NCBI GenBank assembly: GCA_021798655.1
Contig: JAJZFE010000218.1
Location: 1 to 5,804 of the forward strand
Length of the DNA: 5,804 nt
Source: Acidobacteriota bacterium
GTDB lineage: Bacteria; Acidobacteriota; Terriglobia; Terriglobales; Acidobacteriaceae
Reading direction: 5' to 3'
Numbering within the stretch: position 1 is the stretch's first letter; each line of letters starts with the position of its first letter. The position numbers and the translations under genes were made by a program. A model generated the notes under the pieces. The model was given only the letters and a program-made list of their open reading frames with translations. It made no database searches and was not told the origin of the DNA. Below are positions 1-4,764 of the stretch, one piece after another.

Positions 1-272
1 TGTGGTGGAACCAGCGCAGCATCCTGAACATCGTCAGCGAATTTCGCTCCAGCGAGAGCCGCCCGCGGCCGCGCATCTGGCTGGACATGGGCACGGCCGA
101 GGGGCTGCGCCACCTGCGCGATACCGACCTGCTGCATCGCCGGCTGAAGCTGCGCGGATGGAAGGACGGCAACGACCTGCGCTACCTGCGCGTGGAAGGC
201 GCACAGCACAACGAAGACGCCTGGGCCGCGCGGTTCGACGAGGTGTTGGCGTTCCTGTTCCCTGCCCGCTGA
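1..272 (+). CDS. Putative esterase / alpha-beta hydrolase, C-terminal fragment
   Basis: This is the last 89 codons of a gene that starts left of the window; the first complete codon is at 3 and the stop is TGA at 270-272. The visible part reads like the end of the putative esterase family (esterase D / enterochelin-esterase-like, alpha/beta hydrolase fold). A strand with IWLDMGTAEG would carry the acidic residue of the triad. Near the end GAQHNEDAWAARF followed by FLFP matches the usual GAxHxExxW block, whose His is the catalytic histidine. The nucleophile Ser and the N-terminus are outside the window, so substrate and location cannot be judged. Any functional link with the following oxidoreductase gene, 83 bases downstream on the same strand, is unknown. 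The family call is by motif recognition only. Confidence 0.75.
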   Translation, partial: WWNQRSILNIVSEFRSSESRPRPRIWLDMGTAEGLRHLRDTDLLHRRLKLRGWKDGNDLRYLRVEGAQHNEDAWAARFDEVLAFLFPAR

Positions 273-301
273 TTGTTTCGCGCGGCGTGGCGATCCGCCG
301 C

Positions 302-323
302 TGCTGCGTTTAGACTCGCAGCA
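302..323 (+). promoter_or_regulatory. Inverted repeat enclosing TAGACT, upstream of the oxidoreductase gene
   Basis: A perfect 7-bp inverted repeat (TGCTGCG at 302-308, CGCAGCA at 317-323) surrounds an 8-base spacer that contains TAGACT (311-316). TAGACT matches 4 of 6 positions of a sigma-70 -10 box and lies 45 bases before the gene start. No convincing -35 box is seen at 16-18 bases spacing. It could be a promoter with an overlapping operator, or a weak stem-loop after the esterase gene; no T-run follows it. Confidence 0.35.
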
Positions 324-345
324 AGCACAAATCATTCCAGCATCT

Positions 346-351
346 GAGGAG
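346..351 (+). promoter_or_regulatory. Shine-Dalgarno site of the oxidoreductase gene
   Basis: GAGGAG lies 4 bases before the ATG at 356 and 10 bases before a second in-frame ATG at 362. Both spacings are off the optimum, so either codon could start the protein. The choice changes only the first two residues and leaves the Tat motif intact. Confidence 0.6.
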
Positions 352-355
352 CCCG

Positions 356-1576
356 ATGCCGATGGACCGTCGTCACTTTTTGCAACGCACCAGTGCTATG
401 GCGGGGCTTGGCCTGCTGGGCGGCTGCGCGCGGCGTATCGCAACCCCGAACACCACGATGGCCACCGCGCCTGGCGCAGGGCTTCCCTTCTATGACCTGC
501 CCGGAACGATTGTGCCGATCCGCGCGGACATGGATCGCATCTTCCGCATCACGGTGTGCCTGCGGCCCTTTCGTGCGGCCGGTCCGCGCATCGAGGCGGA
601 GCGCGTGGGCGACAAGACCGTGATCCACAACTACGGCCACGGCGGCAGTGGCTGGTCGCTCTCGTGGGGCTCGGCGGCCATCGCCATCGACAAAGCCATC
701 GCTGCGCTCGATGGCCACCGCGAACTGGCCGTGATCGGCTGCGGCGCGATCGGGCTGACCTCGGCGCTGACCGCGCAACGCGCCGGGCTGAAGGTGACGA
801 TCTATGCGAAGGAGCGACCGCCGTTCGTGCGCTCCTCGCGCGCAACGGGCTCGTGGACGCCGGAATCGCGCGTCGCGCTTGCTGGTTCACCGTCAGCAGA
901 GTTCGCAGCGCAGTGGGAGTCGATGGCGCGCACGTCCTTCGCCATGTATCAGAGCTATCTCGGCGCACCGGGCACGCCGGTAGAGTGGGTCGATTTTTAT
1001 CGCCTGCACAAGCGCGTCTCCAGCAACGAGACCGAGCCGGAGCAGCAGCACCACTTCGCCCGCTACATGGATCGCATCGCCGACATCACCGTGCGCGGGC
1101 AGGACCTGCCCGCCGGCACGCATCCCTTTCCTGCCGACTACCAGGTGCACCGCACCAGTTCGATGACCTTCAACATCGCCGACTACTCGCGGCAGCTGAT
1201 GAACGATTTTCTGACCGCCGGAGGCGTCATCGAGACGCGCGAGTTCCACAGCCCGGCTGACCTCGCGGCGCTGCCACAGCGCGTCGTCGTGAACTGCACC
1301 GGCTACGCAGCGCGGCAGCTCTGGGCCGACGAAAGCGTGATCCCCATCCGGGGACAGATTGGCTGGCTGGTGCCGCAGCCCGACGCGCACTATGGCCTGT
1401 TGCTTGGCGACCTGATCGTGCTGGCCCGGCGCGACGGCATCGTGATCCAGACCAACCCGCAGGGCGACGATACGGGCTGGAACGACGACAACGAGCAGCC
1501 CGACCGCGCGACCACCGAGGCCGGTGTACGCGAACTGCAGCAGCTCTACGCCGGGATGGCCGCACCAAGGAGCTGA
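356..1576 (+). CDS. Tat-exported lipoprotein FAD-dependent oxidoreductase, DAAO superfamily, apparently circularly permuted
   Basis: This is a 406-residue predicted flavoprotein oxidase or dehydrogenase acting on an amine or amino acid, anchored outside the cytoplasmic membrane. The N-terminus has a twin-arginine motif (DRRHFL, residues 4-9), a short hydrophobic stretch and a lipobox LGGC with Cys24. Residues 69-105 carry LRPFRAAGPRIEAE and VIHNYGHGGSGWSLSWG. These match the C-terminal block of D-amino acid oxidase (GFRPVRPQIRLE ... VIHNYGHGGYGLTIHWG in the human enzyme). Only afterwards comes the FAD-binding dinucleotide motif VIGCGAIGL (126-134; Gly128, 130, 133), which normally opens the protein. 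NCTG (313-316) and IRGQIGW (331-337) follow in the usual order. The protein ends after a helix-like stretch, just where ordinary DAAO would enter the transplanted block. The substrate-binding Arg and Tyr of DAAO cannot be placed with confidence, so the substrate is unknown. Superfamily assignment is strong; the permutation is read directly from motif order. Confidence 0.85.
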   Translation: MPMDRRHFLQRTSAMAGLGLLGGCARRIATPNTTMATAPGAGLPFYDLPGTIVPIRADMDRIFRITVCLRPFRAAGPRIEAERVGDKTVIHNYGHGGSGWSLSWGSAAIAIDKAIAALDGHRELAVIGCGAIGLTSALTAQRAGLKVTIYAKERPPFVRSSRATGSWTPESRVALAGSPSAEFAAQWESMARTSFAMYQSYLGAPGTPVEWVDFYRLHKRVSSNETEPEQQHHFARYMDRIADITVRGQDLPAGTHPFPADYQVHRTSSMTFNIADYSRQLMNDFLTAGGVIETREFHSPADLAALPQRVVVNCTGYAARQLWADESVIPIRGQIGWLVPQPDAHYGLLLGDLIVLARRDGIVIQTNPQGDDTGWNDDNEQPDRATTEAGVRELQQLYAGMAAPRS

Positions 1577-1603
1577 AATACCCGCCGGCGATCCTCGGCA
1601 GCA

Positions 1604-1638
1604 TTGCAGTTTCAGCTAAAAACAGAGATACTTAGACG
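1604..1638 (+). promoter_or_regulatory. Candidate promoter of the rpsP operon
   Basis: TTGCAG (1604-1609) and GATACT (1627-1632) are separated by 17 bases, giving 3/6 and 4/6 matches to sigma-70 boxes. TAGACG (1633-1638) overlaps the end, and TAGACA occurs further down at 1702-1707. The 155-base gap 1577-1731 is the natural place for the operon promoter, because the gene upstream is functionally unrelated. The exact site is uncertain. AGACG (1634-1638) can pair with CGTCT (1650-1654), and GATC-GCAA-GATC (1677-1688) could form a tiny GNRA-capped hairpin; both are weak. Confidence 0.35.
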
Positions 1639-1714
1639 TCGGGTTGTGTCGTCTCATCCTTGGCCGCATGGTCGCTGATCGCAAGATCTTCTCGCCCGAC
1701 TTAGACAAAAACTG

Positions 1715-1727
1715 AAAGGTAAAACCT
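1715..1727 (+). promoter_or_regulatory. rpsP Shine-Dalgarno inside a small hairpin
   Basis: AAAGGT (1715-1720) lies 11 bases before GTG 1732 and 17 bases before ATG 1738, which favours the GTG start. AGGT (1717-1720) can pair with ACCT (1724-1727) around an AAA loop, so the site could be partly hidden by a 4-bp hairpin. Such a short stem is marginal. Confidence 0.4.
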
Positions 1728-1731
1728 CACC

Positions 1732-1998
1732 GTGTTAATGATTCGTCTCGCCCGCGTTGGCGCCCGCAAACAGCCTCACTATCGCATCGTCGTCATTGAG
1801 AAAGACCGCGCCCGCAACGGCCGCTCTGTTGAGGTGGTTGGCACCTACAACCCGCGCACCGAGCCCGCAACCGTGGCCTTCAAGCACGACCGCATCGACT
1901 ACTGGACGGCCAAGGGCGCACAGCTCTCCGAGACTGTGGCGAAGCTGCTCTCCAAACAAAAGGCAGCAGAGGTTACAGAGGCCGCTCCCGCAGCCTAA
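1732..1998 (+). CDS. rpsP: 30S ribosomal protein bS16
   Basis: bS16 is a primary-binding protein of the 30S body that helps 16S rRNA fold during assembly. The 88-residue product has the family's N-terminal strand IRLARVGARKQPHYRIVVIE, then RNGRSVEVVGTYNPR and the RIDYWTAKGAQLSETVAKLL helix. The Ala/Glu-rich tail (KQKAAEVTEAAPAA) is a common variable extension. GTG at 1732 is chosen because the AAAGGT ribosome site is 11 bases away. ATG 1738 would give a protein two residues shorter, starting MIRLARV, and cannot be excluded. It is the first gene of the rpsP-khpA-rimM-trmD-rplS cluster. The ffh gene often found before rpsP in other bacteria is absent here. Confidence 0.97.
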   Translation: MLMIRLARVGARKQPHYRIVVIEKDRARNGRSVEVVGTYNPRTEPATVAFKHDRIDYWTAKGAQLSETVAKLLSKQKAAEVTEAAPAA

Positions 1999-2075
1999 AG
2001 TAACCTGTCTGACATGCCTTTGGGGAGACTCAAGCACGTACCCAAAGAGTTCTCTTTGCTCCTCCCTCTATCGCG

Positions 2076-2081
2076 TAGACT
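2076..2081 (+). promoter_or_regulatory. TAGACT element in the rpsP-khpA gap
   Basis: TAGACT sits 188 bases before the khpA start and 10 bases before a stem-loop. It matches the -10 consensus at 4 of 6 positions. TTGCTC (2056-2061) is the nearest -35-like hexamer, but the spacer is only 14 bases, which is too short for a standard promoter. The same hexamer recurs at 311-316 and 2638-2643, and that recurrence is the main reason to list it. Confidence 0.3.
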
Positions 2082-2090
2082 CACCGAAAC

Positions 2091-2136
2091 ACTGAACCCC
2101 AAAACCATGTATCCGTACACCGTCAAGGGGTTCAGT
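2091..2136 (+). promoter_or_regulatory. Nested stem-loop in the khpA leader
   Basis: A perfect 10-bp inverted repeat (ACTGAACCCC at 2091-2100, GGGGTTCAGT at 2127-2136) encloses 26 bases. Inside, TGTA (2108-2111) and TACA (2116-2119) pair around TCCG, a UNCG-type tetraloop. No T-run follows, so it is not a standard intrinsic terminator. It may separate rpsP and khpA expression by RNA processing or attenuation, or be a protein-binding site. Direct evidence is limited to complementarity. Confidence 0.5.
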
Positions 2137-2251
2137 GCAGGCAGTGAAGGTAAGTGCAAGACAACGTGATGCAGCCAGTACGGCAGAGGTAGCAGGACCT
2201 TTTTACGCAGAGATCAAAGGCTTGCCGAAGCCAGGCGGCTCACGTACCCCC

Positions 2252-2258
2252 AGAGGTG
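2252..2258 (+). promoter_or_regulatory. khpA Shine-Dalgarno that decides the GTG start
   Basis: AGAGGTG lies 5 bases before GTG 2264, a near-ideal match and spacing. Neither the upstream in-frame GTG at 2135 nor the internal ATG at 2309 has a comparable site, so 2264 is chosen. Confidence 0.7.
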
Positions 2259-2263
2259 TACGA

Positions 2264-2578
2264 GTGACCGAGTTTTCCGAACAAAGTGGCGGCGCAGCTG
2301 CCGCTGAAATGACGACCCTTCTGCTGACGATTGCGCGCGCACTGGTGGATGACACCGCTGCCGTTCGCGTCGAGGTGATATCGGCCCAGGACTCCCACGT
2401 CCTCCGTCTTCACGTGGCCTCCACCGACATTGGCAAGCTGATCGGCAAGCAGGGCCGCACTGCGCGGTCACTGCGAACCATCCTCAGTGCAGCCAGCATG
2501 AAGTTGCAAACCCGGTTTGCGCTCGACATCGTCGAGTCGGGCAGGGTTCTCGGTGGAGCGGCTGCGGCGGAAGACTAA
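2264..2578 (+). CDS. khpA: KH-domain RNA-binding protein KhpA
   Basis: This small cytoplasmic RNA-binding protein of 104 residues belongs to the KhpA/YlqC family, a single KH domain that in Firmicutes partners with KhpB (Jag) and binds many RNAs. After a 15-residue variable N-terminus comes the helix TTLLLTIARALVDD (17-30). Next come the strands VRVEVI and VLRLHVAS, then the KH signature IGKLIGKQGRTARSLRTIL (56-74) with the GxxG loop at Gly61-Lys-Gln-Gly64. The last strand, RFALDIVE, is followed by a short Gly/Ala-rich tail. The position between rpsP and rimM is the classic one for this gene and strongly supports the call. The GTG start at 2264 is set by AGAGGTG 5 bases upstream. The frame stays open to 2135, but those 43 codons lack family similarity and overlap the leader hairpin. 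Confidence 0.92.
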   Translation: MTEFSEQSGGAAAAEMTTLLLTIARALVDDTAAVRVEVISAQDSHVLRLHVASTDIGKLIGKQGRTARSLRTILSAASMKLQTRFALDIVESGRVLGGAAAAED

Positions 2579-2596
2579 CGCCGCACGCCTCCATCG

Positions 2597-2611
2597 ATGC
2601 AGCCTCTGCAT
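2597..2611 (+). promoter_or_regulatory. Short hairpin after khpA
   Basis: ATGCAG (2597-2602) and CTGCAT (2606-2611) form a 6-bp stem with a CCT loop, 18 bases after the khpA stop. No T-run follows. It may be only an mRNA 3'-end or processing structure, or chance. Confidence 0.25.
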
Positions 2612-2625
2612 TCGGACCGCTGCCC

Positions 2626-2679
2626 GCGCTGACGGGATAGACTAAGGCAGATTGTGCCGGTCGTCACTTCCGTCAGCGC
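2626..2679 (+). promoter_or_regulatory. Nested inverted repeat with TAGACT, rimM leader
   Basis: GCGCTGACGG (2626-2635) and CCGTCAGCGC (2670-2679) form a perfect 10-bp repeat around 34 bases. The loop holds TAGACT (2638-2643) and a 4-bp hairpin, GGCA (2646-2649) with TGCC (2655-2658). Read as RNA, it is a GC-rich stem ending 18 bases before the rimM ribosome site and not followed by a T-run. Read as DNA, it is a candidate operator straddling a -10-like hexamer 75 bases before rimM. No good -35 box is visible. Confidence 0.45.
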
Positions 2680-2697
2680 TCGGCAACCAGCTGCGGC

Positions 2698-2704
2698 AGA
2701 GGAG
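2698..2704 (+). promoter_or_regulatory. rimM Shine-Dalgarno that decides the TTG start
   Basis: AGAGGAG lies 8 bases before TTG 2713. The strong site at ideal spacing makes TTG the start, even though it is a rare codon for initiation. Confidence 0.75.
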
Positions 2705-2712
2705 CTTTCCCC

Positions 2713-3369
2713 TTGAGCAATACGAGTTCAACCGTGCCTGCAAGCCAGGCGCAGACAGTGGCTATCGCCATCCTGCTGCGCCCCCAGGGACGCCGCGGCG
2801 AGCTGCTGGCCGAACCGCTGACAGACCTCGACGAGGTCTTCGCACACGGTCGCACGGTCCAGTTGCAGTCTTCCACACCGAAGACGCCACTCCTCACCTC
2901 GCGTGTCCTCGAAGACTGCTGGCGACCCACGGGGCGCAACGCGGGCCGACTCGTGCTTAAGCTGAGCGACTGCAACAGCATCAACGACGCTGAGGCGCTC
3001 GCCGGCTGTCAGCTACTTATCCCTGCGGCCGAGATGCCCGTGCTCGACCACGACACGTTCTTCGTCGGCGACCTGATCGGCTGCGCGTTCTTCGACGGAA
3101 CCCGGCAGGTCGGCAGCATCATCGATATCGAGTTCCCTGTCGGCTCCGACGGTCGCCGACTCGACGACGCCGCTCCGCTACTGGCCGTGCAGCTTGACTC
3201 CGCAGACGAGCCGGTGCTGGTGCCCTTCATCCGTGCGTGGCTCGACCAGGTGGACCTGGACGCAAGGCGCGTCACGATGCACCTGCCCGAGGGTCTGCTC
3301 GTCGGCGGCGAGCTGGTCGGCGAAGCAGAGGCAGACGAACTCGATGGGGAATCTCCCGATGCAGTTTGA
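2713..3369 (+). CDS. rimM: Ribosome maturation factor RimM
   Basis: RimM binds uS19 and helps mature the 3' head domain of the 30S subunit in the cytoplasm. The 218-residue protein has a variable first 14 residues. The N-terminal RimM barrel then opens with AIAILLRPQGRRGELLAEPLTD (17-38), a divergent form of the usual GKxxGxxGExxVxxxTD motif. It continues to about LAGCQLLIPAAEMP (96-109). The PRC-barrel half follows: FFVGDLIGC (116-124), VGSIIDIE, LLAVQL, VLVPFIRAWLDQVDLDARRV and the closing PEGLL (192-196). It is longer than most RimM proteins (about 170-185 residues) because of N- and C-terminal extensions; the acidic C-terminal tail overlaps the start of trmD. The TTG start may limit output compared with the flanking ribosomal protein genes. 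The call rests on both domains and on the position before trmD. Confidence 0.95.
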   Translation: MSNTSSTVPASQAQTVAIAILLRPQGRRGELLAEPLTDLDEVFAHGRTVQLQSSTPKTPLLTSRVLEDCWRPTGRNAGRLVLKLSDCNSINDAEALAGCQLLIPAAEMPVLDHDTFFVGDLIGCAFFDGTRQVGSIIDIEFPVGSDGRRLDDAAPLLAVQLDSADEPVLVPFIRAWLDQVDLDARRVTMHLPEGLLVGGELVGEAEADELDGESPDAV

Positions 3370-4222
3370 GATCGTCACCATCTTTCCGGAGTTCTTCGGA
3401 TCGCCGGCGACCGAGGACCGCGCGGGCGCGGGTGTGCTCGGCCACGGCATCCTCGAACGCGCCATCCGACAGGGGCTCGTCACGGTACGAACCCGCGACC
3501 TTCGTGCCTTCACGCATGACCGCCATCGCACCGTGGACGACCGCCCCTTCGGCGGCGGCGAAGGAATGGTGTTGAAGGCGCAACCCATCTTCGAGTGTCT
3601 CGAATCGCTACAGTTGGCTCCAAAGGCCGAGCGCGGCACGCGAGAGCGCGTGGTGCTGCTCTCGGCACAGGGCGGACGCTTCACGCAGGCAGCGGCGCGA
3701 CGGCTCGCCGGCTACGAGCGCGTGGTGCTCATCTGCGGACGATACGAGGGTGTGGACGAGCGCGTGAGCCAGACTCTGTGCGACGAAGAACTCGCCATCG
3801 GAGACTATGTGCTCTCGGGCGGCGAACTGGGCGCGGCCGTCATCGTCGATGCCGTGGTGCGCCTGCTGCCCGGCGTGCTGGGACATGCCGATTCGTCACG
3901 CTACGAGAGCTTTGGCGAAGGCGATGAGCCGACCGAGACCATGACCATCGACGGCGTACCCCGTGCCACCCACGGCGCCGGCGGGCTACTCGACTACCCG
4001 CACTACACGCGCCCGGCCGAGTGGCAGGGCCTGCCCGTTCCCGACGTACTCAGCGGCGGCGACCACATCGCCATCCGCCGCTGGCGACGCCAGGCTGCGC
4101 TCGCCAAGACACTCGCCAACCGGCCCGATCTGCTGCGGAACGCCGTTTTGACCGACGATGACCGCGAACACCTCGCGCAGTTGGGCTGGAATCCTGCCGA
4201 TGAGATCGATAGCCCGCGCTGA
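3359..4222 (+). CDS. trmD: tRNA (guanine37-N1)-methyltransferase TrmD
   Basis: TrmD uses S-adenosylmethionine to methylate N1 of G37 next to the anticodon, preventing +1 frameshifts. The 287-residue product (usual length 230-260) shows all SPOUT knot elements. These are FTHDRHRTVDDRPFGGGEGM (51-70), LLSAQGG (100-106), ICGRYEGVDERV (125-136), AIGDYVLSGGEL (146-157) and Arg168, the counterpart of E. coli Arg154. The C-terminal domain begins with GLLDYPHYTRP (209-219). There are two oddities. The catalytic Asp169 of E. coli aligns with Glu183 (YESF instead of EDSF), and 21 extra residues lie in the linker between Phe185 and Gly209. A smaller insertion lies near residues 17-29. ATG 3359 overlaps rimM by 11 bases, with GGGGA 8 bases upstream. 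The frame is open from 3194, but MQFEIVTIFPEFF is the family N-terminus. Confidence 0.97.
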   Translation: MQFEIVTIFPEFFGSPATEDRAGAGVLGHGILERAIRQGLVTVRTRDLRAFTHDRHRTVDDRPFGGGEGMVLKAQPIFECLESLQLAPKAERGTRERVVLLSAQGGRFTQAAARRLAGYERVVLICGRYEGVDERVSQTLCDEELAIGDYVLSGGELGAAVIVDAVVRLLPGVLGHADSSRYESFGEGDEPTETMTIDGVPRATHGAGGLLDYPHYTRPAEWQGLPVPDVLSGGDHIAIRRWRRQAALAKTLANRPDLLRNAVLTDDDREHLAQLGWNPADEIDSPR

Positions 4223-4267
4223 ATCGGTCTGGGCAGGCCAATCGCAACCTCGTCCTTTTTGTGGAAA

Positions 4268-4305
4268 TCGGCTGCAAAACTGCCGACTCTCATGTAAACT
4301 GAGTC
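4268..4305 (+). promoter_or_regulatory. rplS leader: two short stems and a weak promoter-like site
   Basis: In the 110-base trmD-rplS gap, TCGGC (4268-4272) pairs with GCCGA (4282-4286), and GACTC (4285-4289) with GAGTC (4301-4305). The two stems share bases and so are mutually exclusive. CTGCAA (4272-4277) and TAAACT (4295-4300) have a 17-base spacer, a weak sigma-70-like match 38 bases before rplS. This could let rplS be expressed apart from trmD, as is known for the E. coli operon, but the evidence is thin. Confidence 0.3.
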
Positions 4306-4319
4306 CTGCGACTTTAAGT

Positions 4320-4324
4320 AAGGA
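4320..4324 (+). promoter_or_regulatory. rplS Shine-Dalgarno
   Basis: AAGGA lies 8 bases before ATG 4333 in an A-rich, probably unstructured stretch. It is a stronger setting than that of trmD, in line with the high output expected for a ribosomal protein. Confidence 0.7.
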
Positions 4325-4332
4325 ACACCATC

Positions 4333-4689
4333 ATGTCTATCCATCCGATTATGCAAAAGCTGGCTGACAAGCTCCAGCGCACCGATCTTCCTGAATTCGC
4401 CCCCGGCGACACCGTCCGCGTGCAGGTGAAGATCAAAGAAGGCGAAAAGGAACGTCTGCAGGCGTTTGAGGGCATGGTCATTGCCACTCGCAAGGGTCCG
4501 CAGGGTACCTTCACCGTTCGCAAGATGAGCTTCGGCCAGGGCGTCGAGCGCATCTTCCCCTACAACTCCAAGGTCGTCGACAAGGTGGAGAAGGTACGCA
4601 GCTACAAGGTGCGTCGCTCCAAGCTCTACTACCTCCGTGGTCTGCGCGGCAAGGCTGCCCGTCTGCGCGAGGTGGAGCGTACCGCGTAA
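4333..4689 (+). CDS. rplS: 50S ribosomal protein bL19
   Basis: bL19 lies at the 30S-50S interface and helps form an intersubunit bridge. The 118-residue product matches the family along its whole length. It has an N-terminal helix ([16 protein letters not shown]), the start of the barrel [20 protein letters not shown] and [11 protein letters not shown]. These are followed by [20 protein letters not shown], the [21 protein letters not shown] segment and the basic end [10 protein letters not shown]. The start is the ATG 8 bases after AAGGA. It is the last gene of the operon, closed 15 bases later by a strong stem-loop. Unlike rpsP, khpA and rimM it begins with ATG, which fits its need for high expression. 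Confidence 0.98.
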   Translation: MSIHPIMQKLADKLQRTDLPEFAPGDTVRVQVKIKEGEKERLQAFEGMVIATRKGPQGTFTVRKMSFGQGVERIFPYNSKVVDKVEKVRSYKVRRSKLYYLRGLRGKAARLREVERTA

Positions 4690-4704
4690 GAACACATCAA
4701 CATG

Positions 4705-4745
4705 CGCAACAAGAGAGGCGGCCAATGGCCGCCTCTCTTGTTGCG
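4705..4745. terminator. Long perfect stem-loop between convergent genes
   Basis: Nineteen bases (4705-4723) pair perfectly with 4727-4745 around an AAT loop; the apex is GGCGGCC-AAT-GGCCGCC. It lies 15 bases after the rplS stop and 19 bases after (on the minus strand) the stop of the convergent gene, so it can serve both. Neither side has a clear run of T, so it may act with a termination factor, or mainly protect 3' ends. A 12-base perfect palindrome, CGCTTGCAAGCG (4751-4762), lies right beside it. Confidence 0.8.
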
Positions 4746-4764
4746 TCTTGCGCTTGCAAGCGTC

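Noticed and set aside
332..778. Minus-strand open frames over the oxidoreductase gene (also 549-968 and 893-1390)
   Set aside because: No family motifs or ribosome sites; the plus frame contains the full DAAO motif set.
1560..1634. Possible frameshift at the end of the oxidoreductase gene, with another frame continuing to 1635
   Set aside because: The continuing frame shows no DAAO motif, and the protein already ends at the expected permutation boundary after a helix-like stretch.
2107..2169. A 20-codon open frame starting with ATG in the khpA leader
   Set aside because: Its start codon lies in the hairpin loop and has no ribosome site, and nothing in the peptide suggests a leader peptide with repeated codons.
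2135..2263. Longer KhpA start at GTG 2135
   Set aside because: The extra 43 residues have no family similarity, the codon lies in the leader hairpin, and the AGAGGTG site points to GTG 2264.
3194..3358. Longer TrmD start at 3194
   Set aside because: It would lie wholly inside rimM. MQFEIVTIFPEFF at 3359 is the standard TrmD N-terminus and has GGGGA upstream.
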